The position numbers were made by a program, and so were the translations under genes. The notes beneath the pieces were generated by a model. The model saw only the letters and a program-made list of their open reading frames with translations, searched no databases and was not told where the DNA came from. 64,000 nt of DNA, taken from Devosia chinhatensis (lineage in GTDB: Bacteria > Pseudomonadota > Alphaproteobacteria > Rhizobiales > Devosiaceae). Location: positions 124,001 to 188,000 of the forward strand of contig NZ_JZEY01000054.1 in assembly GCF_000969445.1 (NCBI RefSeq), written 5' to 3'. The number at the start of each line of letters is the position of its first letter. The first letter of the stretch is position 1. This document shows positions 25,835-35,434 of this stretch, one piece after another.

Positions 25835-27355
25835 TCAGAAGAAACCGAGTTTCTTGGGGCTGTAGCTGACCAGCATGTTCTTGGTCTGCTGGTAATGATC
25901 GAGCATCATCCTGTGGTTCTCCCGGCCGATGCCGGATTGCTTGTAGCCACCGAAGGCCGCATGGGCCGGGTAGGCGTGGTAGCAATTGGTCCAGACACGG
26001 CCGGCCTGGATGCCACGGCCGAAGCGATAGGCGCGATTGCCATTGCGGGTCCAGACGCCGGCGCCCAGGCCATAGAGCGTGTCATTGGCGATGGCGAGGG
26101 CCTCGTCCTCGTCCTTGAAGGTGGTGACCGACACCACCGGCCCAAAGATTTCCTCCTGGAAGATGCGCATCTTGTTGTGGCCGGCAAAGACCGTCGGCTT
26201 AACGTAATAGCCGCCTGCCAGATCGCCCTCGAACGTGTTGCGCTCGCCCCCGGTCAGGACCTTGGCGCCCTCCTGCTTGCCGATGTCGAGATAGGAGAGG
26301 ATCTTTTCGAGCTGTTCGGAGGAGGCCTGTGCCCCGATCATGGTCGATGGATCGAGCGGGGAGCCCTGCTTGATGGCCTCGACGCGCTTGATGGCCCGTT
26401 CCATGAAACGGTCATAGACCGATTCCTGAACCAGGGCGCGGCTGGGACAGGTGCAGACCTCGCCCTGGTTGAGGGCGAACATGGTGAAGCCTTCGAGCGC
26501 CTTGTCGAAGAAGTCGTCGTCTTCGTCGAGCACGTCCTTGAAGAAGATGTTCGGCGACTTTCCGCCCAGTTCCAGCGTTACCGGGATCAGGTTCTGGCTG
26601 GCATATTGCATGATCAGCCGGCCTGTCGTGGTCTCGCCGGTAAAGGCGATCTTGGCGATGCGGTTGGAGCTGGCCAGAGGCTTGCCGGCCTCGAGCCCGA
26701 AGCCGTTGACGATATTGACCACGCCGGGCGGGATCAGGTCTTCGATCAATTCCATAAGCAGCAGGATCGAGGCCGGGGTCTGCTCGGCGGGCTTGAGCAC
26801 CACGGCATTGCCGGCGGCGAGCGCCGGAGCAAGCTTCCAGGTTGCCATCAGGATGGGGAAATTCCACGGGATGATCTGACCCACGACGCCCAGGGGCTCA
26901 TGGAAATGATAGGCGATCGTATCGTGGTCGATCTCGGAAATACCCCCTTCCTGCGCCCGGATGGCGCCGGCAAAGTAGCGGAAGTGGTCGATGGCGAGCG
27001 GAATGTCGGCCGCCGTGGTCTCGCGGATCGGCTTGCCGTTATCCCAGGTTTCGGCGAGCGCGATCAGATCGAGATTGTCCTCGATGCGGTCGGCAATCTT
27101 GTTGAGCATGTGGGCGCGCTCGGCCGGTGAGGTCCGGCCCCAGGCCGGTGCCGCCTTGTGAGCGGCATCAAGGGCTTTCTCAATATCGGCGGCCTTGCCG
27201 CGCGCGATCTGGCAGATGACCTGACCGGTGACCGGAGAGGTATTGTCGAAGGTTTCGCCATCGCTGGCATCGACCCATTGTCCACCGATGTAATTGCCAT
27301 ACTTGGCTTTGAACGGAGACTTGGCGCGCTGGCCCAAAAATTCCGGCTTGTTCAA
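25835..27355 (-). CDS. NAD-dependent aldehyde dehydrogenase (acetaldehyde/ExaC type)
   Basis: This 506-residue aldehyde dehydrogenase starts at a TTG directly behind GGGAGGAAG; no ATG fits. E262 (LELGGKSPN) and catalytic C301 ([11 protein letters not shown]) are present, along with PWNFPILM and FTGETTTGR. The CTC dyad and C-terminal YSPKKLGFF tail are typical of acetaldehyde dehydrogenases used in ethanol or acetoin breakdown. A sigma-54 promoter lies just upstream and a sigma-54 activator gene is divergent, so it is probably induced by its substrate. Confidence 0.93.
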   Translation of the reverse strand: MNKPEFLGQRAKSPFKAKYGNYIGGQWVDASDGETFDNTSPVTGQVICQIARGKAADIEKALDAAHKAAPAWGRTSPAERAHMLNKIADRIEDNLDLIALAETWDNGKPIRETTAADIPLAIDHFRYFAGAIRAQEGGISEIDHDTIAYHFHEPLGVVGQIIPWNFPILMATWKLAPALAAGNAVVLKPAEQTPASILLLMELIEDLIPPGVVNIVNGFGLEAGKPLASSNRIAKIAFTGETTTGRLIMQYASQNLIPVTLELGGKSPNIFFKDVLDEDDDFFDKALEGFTMFALNQGEVCTCPSRALVQESVYDRFMERAIKRVEAIKQGSPLDPSTMIGAQASSEQLEKILSYLDIGKQEGAKVLTGGERNTFEGDLAGGYYVKPTVFAGHNKMRIFQEEIFGPVVSVTTFKDEDEALAIANDTLYGLGAGVWTRNGNRAYRFGRGIQAGRVWTNCYHAYPAHAAFGGYKQSGIGRENHRMMLDHYQQTKNMLVSYSPKKLGFF

Positions 27356-27392
27356 GACTTCCTCCCTTGGTGCTTGACTGCACAGCACAGGA

Positions 27393-27408
27393 GCAAGAGC
27401 CGTGCCGG
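27393..27408 (-). promoter_or_regulatory. Sigma-54 (-24/-12) promoter of the aldehyde dehydrogenase gene
   Basis: The minus strand reads CCGGCACGGCTCTTGC. GGCAC and TTGC sit at the spacing of the TGGCACG-N4-TTGC consensus, with a single change in the leading T. Transcription would start near 27382, giving a leader of about 27 bases. Confidence 0.75.
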
Positions 27409-27482
27409 TCTGGCCAAGGCCTTGAAAGCAAAAGGCAAATCTTCGTGAAGCGGGTTTTGCTTTACAGAACGCAATACGGCGC

Positions 27483-27531
27483 GCAACACTTTGCCACACC
27501 CGATGACGATGGCGGGCGCAACATCTGTTGC
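27483..27531. promoter_or_regulatory. Candidate activator-binding sites between the divergent genes
   Basis: GCAACATCTGTTGC (27518-27531) has 6-base inverted arms, and a related GCAACACTTTGC lies at 27483-27494. Both are about 100-150 bases upstream of the sigma-54 start site, where enhancer proteins bind. That they bind the adjacent activator is inference. Confidence 0.4.
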
Positions 27532-27561
27532 AAACTGCCACGATCGGGCGGGAGGATGAGA

Positions 27562-29394
27562 ATGAACCTGTCGTCTGACCTGGCGCTGGCCAAGGCTCGC
27601 GCAAAATTCTTCTCGGGGCACAGTTTGCCCGACGGGCTGGTGCCGGCGCCGATCCTGCGCAGCTGGCAACGATGCGCCGAACAGGGGCTGGATGCCGGCG
27701 ACAGCGTCACCGCCGAGCCGATGACCGCGGGCGAGCTGCGTCAGATCCAGCAGCAGAACGAAGCGCTGCGGCTGATCAGCCGGCCCGAACTGGTGACGCT
27801 GCGGGCCGAAGCGAAAAACACCGACAGCGTGGTCATCCTCACGGATGCGCAGGGTATCGTGCTCGACGTGGTGGGCAGCGCCGAATTTGCCGGCGAGGCG
27901 GCGCGGGTGGCGCTGCAACCGGGCGTGGTCTGGGCGGAAAAGTCCACGGGCACCAATGCGATCGGCACAGCCATGGCCGAACGGCGGGCCATTGCCGTGC
28001 ATGGGGGCGAACACTTCTTCGAGCCCCATGGTATCCTCCATTGCGCTGCCTCGCCCATCTTCGATCCTTTCGGAAAGCTGGCAGGCGTTCTCGACATGTC
28101 GGGTCATGCCAATGCCGAGCACACACATGCGCTGGGCCTGGTCCGGCTGGCGGTCGAACAGATCGAGCACCGGTTTTTTGCGCGCGGTTTCGAAGACCGC
28201 ACCGTCGTGCGCTTTCATCGCCATGCCGAACTGCTGGGGACCTCGCGGGAGGGCGTGCTGGTCTTCGACGGCGACAATCTGGTCGCCGGCAATCGGCGGG
28301 CCCTGAGCCTTCTGGGCATGGACCGCATCGCGTTCCGCAAGACGCGGCGGCAGGACCTGTTCGAGCGTCTCGATCCCGTGCTGCGAGGGCGGGGCGGAGA
28401 TGTCTTTACCGCCGCCATCAGCCGGCCCGAGGAGCGGGCCGAAGGTCGCCTTCATTCCGTGCGGCTCGTGGGGGAGGACCAGAGCCTGTTCCTCACCGAC
28501 GACGTGCGGACGCAGTGCGACAAGGCGGTGCGGCTGATCAATGCGGAGATCCCGGTTCTGGTGACCGGCCAGACCGGCTCGGGCAAAGAGGTCTTTGCTC
28601 GCCACCTGGCCGGGCTGTCCCAGCGGCAGGGCAAGCCCTTCGTGGCGGTCAATTGCGCTGCGCTGCCGGAAAGCCTGATTGAGGCCGAATTGTTCGGCTA
28701 TGAGCCGGGCGCCTTTACCGGCGCCCGCAAGGGCGGGGCCAAGGGGCTGGTGCAACAGGCCGAGGGCGGCATTCTGTTTCTCGACGAAATCGGCGACATG
28801 CCGCTCCTGCTGCAATCTCGGCTTTTGCGGGTCCTGCAGGACAAGCAGGTCTCGCCGCTGGGCGGCGGCGCGGCGCGCCGGGCAGATTTCGTGGCCATCT
28901 GCGCCACCAATCGTGACCTCAAGGCCATGGTCGAGGCCGGCACGTTCAGGGCCGATCTCTATTTCCGCATCGCCCCCTTCACCATCGGCCTGCCCTCGGT
29001 CGCCGACCTGCCGGACAAACGGGCGGTGCTGGAGACGCTCTGGCAGCCTTTCTCCACCGCTCACGGCCCCTTGGGCGAAGCGGTGATGGAACGACTTGCG
29101 GCCTATGACTGGCCCGGCAATTTGCGCGAGATGGCCAATGCGCTGGCGGCCATGGCGGCCCTGGCCGGACCCGGGCAGAAGGTGAGCCTCGCCGACCTGC
29201 CCAGCCATATCCAGCCGGTCCGGTTTCCGCCGCCGAGGCCAATGGCGGACGGTGCGCTGGGCACAATCACCGAAGAGGCGATGCGCCAGGCCGTCGAGCG
29301 CAATCGCGGCAATCTGTCGGCCGCGGCAAGGGAGCTGTGCGTTGATCGATCAACGCTCTATCGGCGGCTGGTCTGGGCGGGAAAGGCGCACTAA
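27562..29394 (+). CDS. Sigma-54 dependent transcriptional activator (AcoR type)
   Basis: This 610-residue regulator has an N-terminal GAF-like sensing domain (about 70-205), a PAS-like stretch (about 220-310), and an AAA+ domain with Walker A GQTGSGKE (336-343) and the sigma-54 contact motif GAFTGA (383-388). A Fis-type helix-turn-helix ends it ([20 protein letters not shown]). It activates sigma-54 promoters, most likely that of the divergent aldehyde dehydrogenase. I chose ATG 27562, six bases after GGGAGG, over the ATG that touches it. Confidence 0.92.
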   Translation: MNLSSDLALAKARAKFFSGHSLPDGLVPAPILRSWQRCAEQGLDAGDSVTAEPMTAGELRQIQQQNEALRLISRPELVTLRAEAKNTDSVVILTDAQGIVLDVVGSAEFAGEAARVALQPGVVWAEKSTGTNAIGTAMAERRAIAVHGGEHFFEPHGILHCAASPIFDPFGKLAGVLDMSGHANAEHTHALGLVRLAVEQIEHRFFARGFEDRTVVRFHRHAELLGTSREGVLVFDGDNLVAGNRRALSLLGMDRIAFRKTRRQDLFERLDPVLRGRGGDVFTAAISRPEERAEGRLHSVRLVGEDQSLFLTDDVRTQCDKAVRLINAEIPVLVTGQTGSGKEVFARHLAGLSQRQGKPFVAVNCAALPESLIEAELFGYEPGAFTGARKGGAKGLVQQAEGGILFLDEIGDMPLLLQSRLLRVLQDKQVSPLGGGAARRADFVAICATNRDLKAMVEAGTFRADLYFRIAPFTIGLPSVADLPDKRAVLETLWQPFSTAHGPLGEAVMERLAAYDWPGNLREMANALAAMAALAGPGQKVSLADLPSHIQPVRFPPPRPMADGALGTITEEAMRQAVERNRGNLSAAARELCVDRSTLYRRLVWAGKAH

Positions 29395-29578
29395 GGGGCT
29401 TGCCCTCTGATGGCAAACGAAATCAGGCGCGCGCATGAGAGCATCTTAACCGCCGCCCGCGCAAGGCAGGGCTGCACGAAAAAGCGGCAAGAGCCGGATT
29501 TGAGCGTCTGGACGTCGGCTGTCAAACGTGTAGCAATGGACGGGCGATGGGACAGCCGTAACGTATTCGCGGAGCAGA

Positions 29579-31003
29579 ATGGGCGAGCAGACGCCGTTTG
29601 ACGAAATGTATAACCCGGACGGATCCGTCCGCGAGCCTTACCGGGCGCTGAGCGAATGGCTGGGTGAACAGCCCGACAAGGCCCTGGCGCTCATGCAGGC
29701 CGACGCCGAGGCGATCTTCCGCAAGCTCGGCATCACCTTCGCCGTCTACGGCTCGGAAGAGGGGACCGAAAAGGTCATCCCCTTCGACGTCATTCCACGC
29801 ATCATCGCCGCCAATGAATGGCGCCGCCTGTCCAAGGGCATCGAGCAGCGCGTCAAGGCACTCAACGCCTTCCTGCACGACATCTATCACCGCCAGGAAA
29901 TCCTCAAGGCCGGGCGCGTCCCCGAAAAGTTGATCCTCAATAACGAGGCCTTCTGCCCGCAGATGATGGGCCTCGACCCCGCGCGCGGCGTCTATGCCCA
30001 TATTATCGGGGTCGACATCGTGCGGGTCGGGCCGGACGAATTCTATGTGCTCGAGGACAATCTGCGCACCCCTTCGGGCGTCTCCTATATGCTCGAAGAC
30101 CGAGAGGCGATGATGATGCTCGCCCCGGACCTGTTCCAGAAATCCAAGGTCGCCCCGGTCGAGACCTATCCCGAAAACCTGCGGCGGACGCTCGAAAGCG
30201 TGGCGCCCGCCAATTTCAAGGGCAATACCCCCAATATCGCGGTGCTGACGCCGGGCATCTTCAACTCGGCCTATTTCGAGCATTCGTTCCTCGCCGACCA
30301 GATGGGCGCGCAACTCTGCGAGGGCAATGACCTGTTCGTCGATGGCGGCAAGGTCTATATGCGGACCACGACCGGGCCGGAGCGCGTCGACGTGATCTAC
30401 CGCCGGATCGACGACGATTATCTCGATCCGCTGACCTTCCGTCCGGATTCCATGCTGGGCGTGCCGGGCCTGTTCGACGCCTATCGCGCCGGCAACGTGA
30501 CCCTGGTCAATGCGCCCGGCACCGGCATTGCCGACGACAAGGCGGTCTATACATACGTTCCAGAGATCATCGAATTCTACCTGGGCGAAAAGGCGCTCCT
30601 GCAGAACGTGCCGACCTATAATTGCACCGACGAGAACCAGCGCGCCTGGGTGCTCGAAAACATAGCTGACCTCGTGGTCAAGGAAGTGCACGGCTCGGGC
30701 GGCTACGGCATGATGGTGGGGCCGACCTCGAGCAAGGCCATGCATGCCGAATTCCGCAAGAAGATCGAGGCGCGGCCCGACAATTACATCGTCCAGCCCA
30801 CGCTCAACCTCTCGACCTGCCCCACCCATATCAATGGCGACGTGGCCCCGCGCCACGTGGACCTGCGCCCCTATGTGCTGGTGGGCGACGAGGTGCGGAT
30901 CACCCCTGGCGGGCTGACCCGGGTGGCGCTGAAGAAGGGTTCGCTGGTGGTGAATTCCTCCCAGGGCGGCGGCACGAAAGATACGTGGGTGCTGGAAGAT
31001 TGA
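29579..31003 (+). CDS. Circularly permuted ATP-grasp protein (DUF404/DUF407)
   Basis: This 474-residue cytoplasmic protein shows the DUF404/407 landmarks: GITFAVYG, FDVIPRIIAANEW, LNAFLHDIYH, VLEDNLRTPSGVSYMLEDR near the middle, and KEVHGSGGYGMMVGP, which is part of the nucleotide site. Such permuted ATP-grasp enzymes are predicted to form peptide or amide bonds on an unknown substrate. It overlaps or abuts the alpha-E gene within two bases and forms a three-gene cassette with it and a transglutaminase-fold gene, a conserved arrangement. Confidence 0.92.
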   Translation: MGEQTPFDEMYNPDGSVREPYRALSEWLGEQPDKALALMQADAEAIFRKLGITFAVYGSEEGTEKVIPFDVIPRIIAANEWRRLSKGIEQRVKALNAFLHDIYHRQEILKAGRVPEKLILNNEAFCPQMMGLDPARGVYAHIIGVDIVRVGPDEFYVLEDNLRTPSGVSYMLEDREAMMMLAPDLFQKSKVAPVETYPENLRRTLESVAPANFKGNTPNIAVLTPGIFNSAYFEHSFLADQMGAQLCEGNDLFVDGGKVYMRTTTGPERVDVIYRRIDDDYLDPLTFRPDSMLGVPGLFDAYRAGNVTLVNAPGTGIADDKAVYTYVPEIIEFYLGEKALLQNVPTYNCTDENQRAWVLENIADLVVKEVHGSGGYGMMVGPTSSKAMHAEFRKKIEARPDNYIVQPTLNLSTCPTHINGDVAPRHVDLRPYVLVGDEVRITPGGLTRVALKKGSLVVNSSQGGGTKDTWVLED

Positions 31004-31005
31004 GA

Positions 31006-31950
31006 ATGCTCGGACGCACCGCAGCCAACCTGTTCTGGCTCAGCCGTTATGTGGAGCGGGCCGAGAACATGGCCCGCCTGCTCGAAGTGGGCTATCGCAT
31101 GAGCCTGACCAGCCGTCGCGAGGGTGGGGCCAGCGAGCACCTGGTCTCCATGATGCAGGCCGCCGAGGTCGACGAAGCCTTTGCGCTCAAGCACGACGTG
31201 GCCGATGTCGACACCGTCGCGCGCTACATGATGTTCGACCCCGACAATCCCAGCTCGGTCTATTCATGCCTGCAGGCGGCGCGCACCAATGCCCGCGCCG
31301 TGCGCACGGCGATCACCACCGACATGTGGGAAAGCATGAACGGGGCGTGGCTGGAATTTTCCCAGATCAAACCGCGCGACGTGCGGGGCGCAAAGCTTTT
31401 GGGCCTGCTGCAATGGGTCAAGCAGCGCAGCCACGAATTCCGCGGCGCCCTGCTCGGCACGATCCTGCGCGACGATGGCTTTGCCTTTCTCCAGGCCGGC
31501 AATTTCGTGGAGCGGGCGGACAATACCGCGCGCATCCTCGACATGAAATATTACGTGCTGTTGCCGCGCTCGAGCCTCGTGGGCGGGGAAATCGACATCC
31601 AGCAATGGACGCTGATCCTGCGGGCCGCCTCGGCGCACCGAGCGTACCGGCATGTCTATCATGACCGCTACAAGGCCCATAACATCGCCGATTTTCTCAT
31701 CATGCGGCAGGAAATGCCCCGCTCCCTGGTCTATTGCGCCAATTTCGTGCAGCAGAACCTGGACAATCTGGCCAAGCTCTACGGGCGCAAGGAATGCTGC
31801 CACGAGGCGGCGGAGAGCCTGTTGTCCATGGTGGAGGGGACGGACATGGAAACCATCTTCAGCAATGGCCTGCACGAATTTCTCACCGAATTCGTCGCCC
31901 GCAACAACAGGGTGACGGACGCGCTATCGGAAAGCTACAATTTCTACTGA
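31006..31950 (+). CDS. Alpha-E domain protein (DUF403)
   Basis: This 314-residue all-helical protein has the opening MLGRTAANLFWLSRYVERAENMARL (first 25 residues) and internal FLQAGNFVERADNTARILDMKY, the paired ER motifs of the alpha-E family. It is a constant partner of permuted ATP-grasp proteins and is thought to act in the same peptide-type synthesis. Its start lies two bases after the ATP-grasp stop. Biochemical role unknown. Confidence 0.92.
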   Translation: MLGRTAANLFWLSRYVERAENMARLLEVGYRMSLTSRREGGASEHLVSMMQAAEVDEAFALKHDVADVDTVARYMMFDPDNPSSVYSCLQAARTNARAVRTAITTDMWESMNGAWLEFSQIKPRDVRGAKLLGLLQWVKQRSHEFRGALLGTILRDDGFAFLQAGNFVERADNTARILDMKYYVLLPRSSLVGGEIDIQQWTLILRAASAHRAYRHVYHDRYKAHNIADFLIMRQEMPRSLVYCANFVQQNLDNLAKLYGRKECCHEAAESLLSMVEGTDMETIFSNGLHEFLTEFVARNNRVTDALSESYNFY

Positions 31951-31951
31951 C

Positions 31952-32758
31952 ATGCGCATCGAGATAGACCACTCGCTGAAACTTTCCCTGCCGTATCAAC
32001 CGGCCCAGGCTCTTTTTCACCTGCTGCTGACGCCCGGCTCCGGCCCCACGCAGAACGTGGAGGACTGGAGCGTGGAGGTCGAGGGGGTCGACAATGCCGG
32101 CCGCTTTGCCGACGCCTTCGGCAACCTTGTGCACCTGGTCAACCAGTCCCGGCCCGAGGGCGAGATCGCGATTCGCGCTCATGGCGTCGTCACCACCACC
32201 GATACCAATGGCGTGCTGGGCAAGCCGGCGGGCGAGCCGGTGCCGACGCTTTATCGCCGCGTTACCGCACTGACCCGGGCGCCGGTAACGCTCTATGGCA
32301 AGTTCCGCACTGGCAAGGACACGCGGCTCGACATCCTGCATGGCTTGATGGCCCGGGTGGGGGAAACCTTGGGCTTGCCCGAGCCAGCCGAAGACGGCGT
32401 GCAATCGCAGATGAGCGCCGACGGCGCGCAGGTGCAGCGCCAGGGCGAGGCGGTCGACTTGCCGCCGCCACCCGACTATGCGCACCTTTTCATCGGCGGG
32501 GCCCGGGCGCTCGATATTCCGGCGCGCTTTGTCACCGGCTATCTGGCACCCAGCGCGGAGCGTCAGGGCGGGCTGCATGCCTGGGCCGAGGCCTATGACG
32601 ACAGGCTCGGCTGGATCGGCTTCGATCCGCGCCTGCAGATCTGCCCGACCGAGCATTATGTGCGCCTGGCCGTCGGCCTCGACGCTGAAACGGCCGTACC
32701 GCTGCGCACCTCCCCGGTCGGCGACATGGTGCAAGAGGCGCAGGTGACTCTCGGCTAA
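31952..32758 (+). CDS. Transglutaminase-fold protein lacking the catalytic cysteine
   Basis: This 268-residue protein has the N-terminal beta-domain and C-terminal papain-like domain found in the transglutaminase members of ATP-grasp/alpha-E cassettes. The histidine (GLHAWAEAY) and aspartate (GFDPRL) of the triad are present, but where active relatives have GVCQDxAHxFI this one reads LPPPPDYAHLFI, so the cysteine is missing. The linker before it is Gln-rich. It is probably not a protease or transglutaminase and may be a binding subunit. It begins two bases after the alpha-E stop. Confidence 0.85.
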   Translation: MRIEIDHSLKLSLPYQPAQALFHLLLTPGSGPTQNVEDWSVEVEGVDNAGRFADAFGNLVHLVNQSRPEGEIAIRAHGVVTTTDTNGVLGKPAGEPVPTLYRRVTALTRAPVTLYGKFRTGKDTRLDILHGLMARVGETLGLPEPAEDGVQSQMSADGAQVQRQGEAVDLPPPPDYAHLFIGGARALDIPARFVTGYLAPSAERQGGLHAWAEAYDDRLGWIGFDPRLQICPTEHYVRLAVGLDAETAVPLRTSPVGDMVQEAQVTLG

Positions 32759-32764
32759 AGTCCT

Positions 32765-32779
32765 GGGCCTCAAAGGCCC
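32765..32779. terminator. Hairpin between convergent genes
   Basis: GGGCCT, loop CAA, AGGCCC, itself enclosed by AGTCCTG and CAGGACT (32759-32800). There is no U-tract on either side. It may serve both convergent genes. Confidence 0.4.
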
Positions 32780-32798
32780 GGCCTGACAGTGTTCAGGA

Positions 32799-33734
32799 CT
32801 AAAGGCTCAAGATCAGCAGCCAGCCCGAAATGGTCAGCGCCGACAGGATGGTAGCGATGAGGATGGTGTTGGCCGCCACGCTGACGCCGCGCTCGTAATA
32901 GGTGGCAAAGACATAGATATTGACCCCCGCCGGCATGGCCGAGAGCAGGATACCGTAGCGGGCGATCTCCATGGGCACGTGCAGCACCCAGATCATCAGC
33001 ACATAGGCGATGGCCGGATGCACGATGAGCTTGATCAGCGAGGCGACCAGGGCCTGCTTCCAGTTTTCGCTGAGCTTGAACTCGTTGAGCGCCCCGCCGA
33101 TCCCGAACAGGGCGGCGGGCACGACGGCCTGGCTCATCATCACGAAGAATGCCTCGGCGGGCTCGACCAGCTGCAGGTTGACCAGCGATCCCAATATGCC
33201 CGCGGCAATGCCCCAGATCAGGGGATTGGAGACCACGCGGCGCACGGCGACGACCAGCGTCCGGCCCAGGGATTTTCCATCCCGGCGGATCAGCTCCATG
33301 GTGACCATGCCCAGGGTGAGCAGGATCGCGCCATGCAGGCCGATGATCGAGAGCGTGACCGGCAGGGCGCCCTCGCCGTAGGCGCGGCTCATGATCGGCA
33401 GGCCGACGAGAACGGTATTGGTGAAGGTGCCTGAAAACCCCACCGAGACGCTTTCGCCCGGCCGGTTGTCGAAGACCTTGCGGGCGATGAAGATGCCGAG
33501 AAAGAAGCAGGCGGCCGCGCCGATATAGAAGGGCCCGATAATGCCCAGGTTGAAGGCCGACCGGAAATCGCTGGTGCTGATGGAATAAAACAGCAGGCAC
33601 GGCGTGGCGAAATTGTTGACGAAGGCGATCAGGGCCTTGATCCCCTCGGCCGGAAACATCCGCAAACGTACGGCGCCATAGCCGAACGCCATAAGTGCGA
33701 AGATCGGTGCGATGACGGCAAGAATATCGAGCAT
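32799..33734 (-). CDS. AEC (auxin efflux carrier) family transporter
   Basis: This protein has 311 residues from MLDILAVIAPIFAL. It has about ten membrane segments in two halves, with the family GFSGTFTNTVLVGLPIMSRAYGE block and the late PAGVNIYVFATYY and TILSALTISG. AEC proteins export or import small organic anions; substrate unknown. A longer start at 33770 with GAGGGG upstream is possible, but it would add 12 charged residues ahead of the first helix. Confidence 0.9.
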   Translation of the reverse strand: MLDILAVIAPIFALMAFGYGAVRLRMFPAEGIKALIAFVNNFATPCLLFYSISTSDFRSAFNLGIIGPFYIGAAACFFLGIFIARKVFDNRPGESVSVGFSGTFTNTVLVGLPIMSRAYGEGALPVTLSIIGLHGAILLTLGMVTMELIRRDGKSLGRTLVVAVRRVVSNPLIWGIAAGILGSLVNLQLVEPAEAFFVMMSQAVVPAALFGIGGALNEFKLSENWKQALVASLIKLIVHPAIAYVLMIWVLHVPMEIARYGILLSAMPAGVNIYVFATYYERGVSVAANTILIATILSALTISGWLLILSL

Positions 33735-33838
33735 TGGCCGGAAAACCTTGGCCCTGGAAGGGGTAGCCATGCCCTACGCCCCTCATCCGGCCGGGTCAAT
33801 GGCAGTCTTGTATGGTAGTGTAGAGCGAAAATATTGAC

Positions 33839-33874
33839 GTTACAAAACGAAACCAAATGCGTTACAAACGAAAC
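33839..33874 (+). promoter_or_regulatory. Repeated operator upstream of glpD (GlpR-type candidate)
   Basis: GTTACAAAACGAAAC (33839-33853) and GTTACAAACGAAAC (33861-33874) are direct repeats 22 bases apart, just before the glpD start. The CGAAAC core is of the kind bound by DeoR-family repressors such as GlpR. Because the second copy overlaps an upstream ATG at 33857, it also argues for a later translation start. Confidence 0.5.
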
Positions 33875-33895
33875 ATGACGGATCGAGGCGACGAC

Positions 33896-35377
33896 ATGCT
33901 GGATATTTTCGTGATCGGTGGCGGCATCAATGGCGCGAGCGTGGCGCGCGATGCCGTGGGCCGGGGCTATTCGGTAGGCCTTGCGGAAATGAACGACCTG
34001 GCGTCCGGCACGAGCTCGGCGGCCACCAAGCTGATCCATGGCGGTCTGCGTTATCTCGAGCATTACGAATTTCGCCTGGTGCATGAGGCGCTGGCCGAGC
34101 GCGAAGTGCTCTGGGCTGCGGCACCCCACATCATCTGGCCATTGCGTTTCGTGCTGCCGCATCACAAGGGACTGCGGCCCGCCGCCATCCTGCGCGCCGG
34201 TCTGGCCATGTACGACTACATGGGCGGGCGGCGCCTCTTGCCCCCCACCAAGACGCTCGACCTGACCAAGGACGAGGCCGGCCGGCCGCTCAAGCCCGGC
34301 TACAAGCTTGCCTTCGAATATTCCGATTGCTGGGTCGACGACGCCCGCTTCGTTGTCCTCAATACGCGTGACGCGGCGGATCGGGGCGCCCAGGTCCACG
34401 TGCGCACCAAGGTCACCTCGGCCCGGCGGGAGGAGGGCGGCTGGACCATCGATCTCGATGGCGAGGATGGCCGGCAGACCCTGCGCGCGCGCATGCTGAT
34501 CAATGCGGGCGGTCCCTGGGTCGACGAGGTGATCAATGGCGTCATGGGCAAGAATGGCGCGCATAATGTGCGGCTGGTCCAGGGCAGCCATATCGTCGTG
34601 AAGAAGCTCTATGAGCATGACCGATGCTATTTCTTCCAGAACAGCGACGGGCGCATCTTCTTCGCCATCCCCTATGAGACCGACTTCACCCTGATCGGCA
34701 CCACTGACCGCGATTATCACGGCGATCCCCGGAACGTGCAGATCACCGAGGAGGAAACCGATTATCTCCTCTCGGCGGCCAGCGAATATTTCGCCCAAGC
34801 GTTGACCCGCGACGAAATCGTCTGGACCTATTCGGGTGTGCGCCCGCTCTTTGACGACGGCGCCAGCGCCGCCCAGGAGGCAACGCGCGACTATGTCCTC
34901 AAGCTCGATGGCACCCCCGAGACGGGCGCCGTCATCAACGTGTTCGGGGGCAAGCTGACCACGTCGCGGCGCCTGGCCGAATCGGTGCTCGAGAAAATCG
35001 AAGAGGTGCTCGGCAAGAAAGGCGATGCCTGGACCAAGCAGGGCACCCTGCCGGGCGGTGATTTCGGCGTGAAGAGCTTCGAGGCCGAACTGCGCCGGCT
35101 CGGCATGGCCTATCCCGGGATGCCTGCCGGGCTTTTGCGCCGGCTGATGCGCCTCTACGGTACGCGGGCGCGGGCCATTCTGGGGGAGCGCGTGAGCGAC
35201 GAGGACCTCGGCATCCATTTCGGCGCCGATCTTTACGCTGCCGAGGTCGATTATCTGGTTGCGCAGGAATGGGCGCGGACGGCACAAGATATTCTGTGGC
35301 GGCGCACAAAACTGGGCCTGCGCATCGGGGCTGAGGATGTGGCCCGGCTGGAGACCTATCTCGGTTCGCGGACCTAA
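33896..35377 (+). CDS. glpD: Glycerol-3-phosphate dehydrogenase, FAD-dependent
   Basis: This protein has 493 residues from MLDIFVIGGG (an ATG at 33875 is an alternative; GAGG lies seven bases before the chosen one). The FAD-binding GGGINGASVARDA is at the N-terminus, followed by LASGTSSAATKLIHGGLRYLEHYEF and a C-terminal domain. At the membrane it oxidises glycerol 3-phosphate to dihydroxyacetone phosphate and feeds quinones. glpK follows 57 bases later, so this is a glycerol-use operon. Confidence 0.95.
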   Translation: MLDIFVIGGGINGASVARDAVGRGYSVGLAEMNDLASGTSSAATKLIHGGLRYLEHYEFRLVHEALAEREVLWAAAPHIIWPLRFVLPHHKGLRPAAILRAGLAMYDYMGGRRLLPPTKTLDLTKDEAGRPLKPGYKLAFEYSDCWVDDARFVVLNTRDAADRGAQVHVRTKVTSARREEGGWTIDLDGEDGRQTLRARMLINAGGPWVDEVINGVMGKNGAHNVRLVQGSHIVVKKLYEHDRCYFFQNSDGRIFFAIPYETDFTLIGTTDRDYHGDPRNVQITEEETDYLLSAASEYFAQALTRDEIVWTYSGVRPLFDDGASAAQEATRDYVLKLDGTPETGAVINVFGGKLTTSRRLAESVLEKIEEVLGKKGDAWTKQGTLPGGDFGVKSFEAELRRLGMAYPGMPAGLLRRLMRLYGTRARAILGERVSDEDLGIHFGADLYAAEVDYLVAQEWARTAQDILWRRTKLGLRIGAEDVARLETYLGSRT

Positions 35378-35434
35378 GCCCGGCCAGACGACAAAATTGC
35401 AGATCGAGGAACCGCAGAGTTCCGGAGGAAACCA

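Noticed and set aside
27352..29208. 618-codon minus-strand frame
   Set aside because: It is antisense to the sigma-54 activator, whose motifs are all in order.
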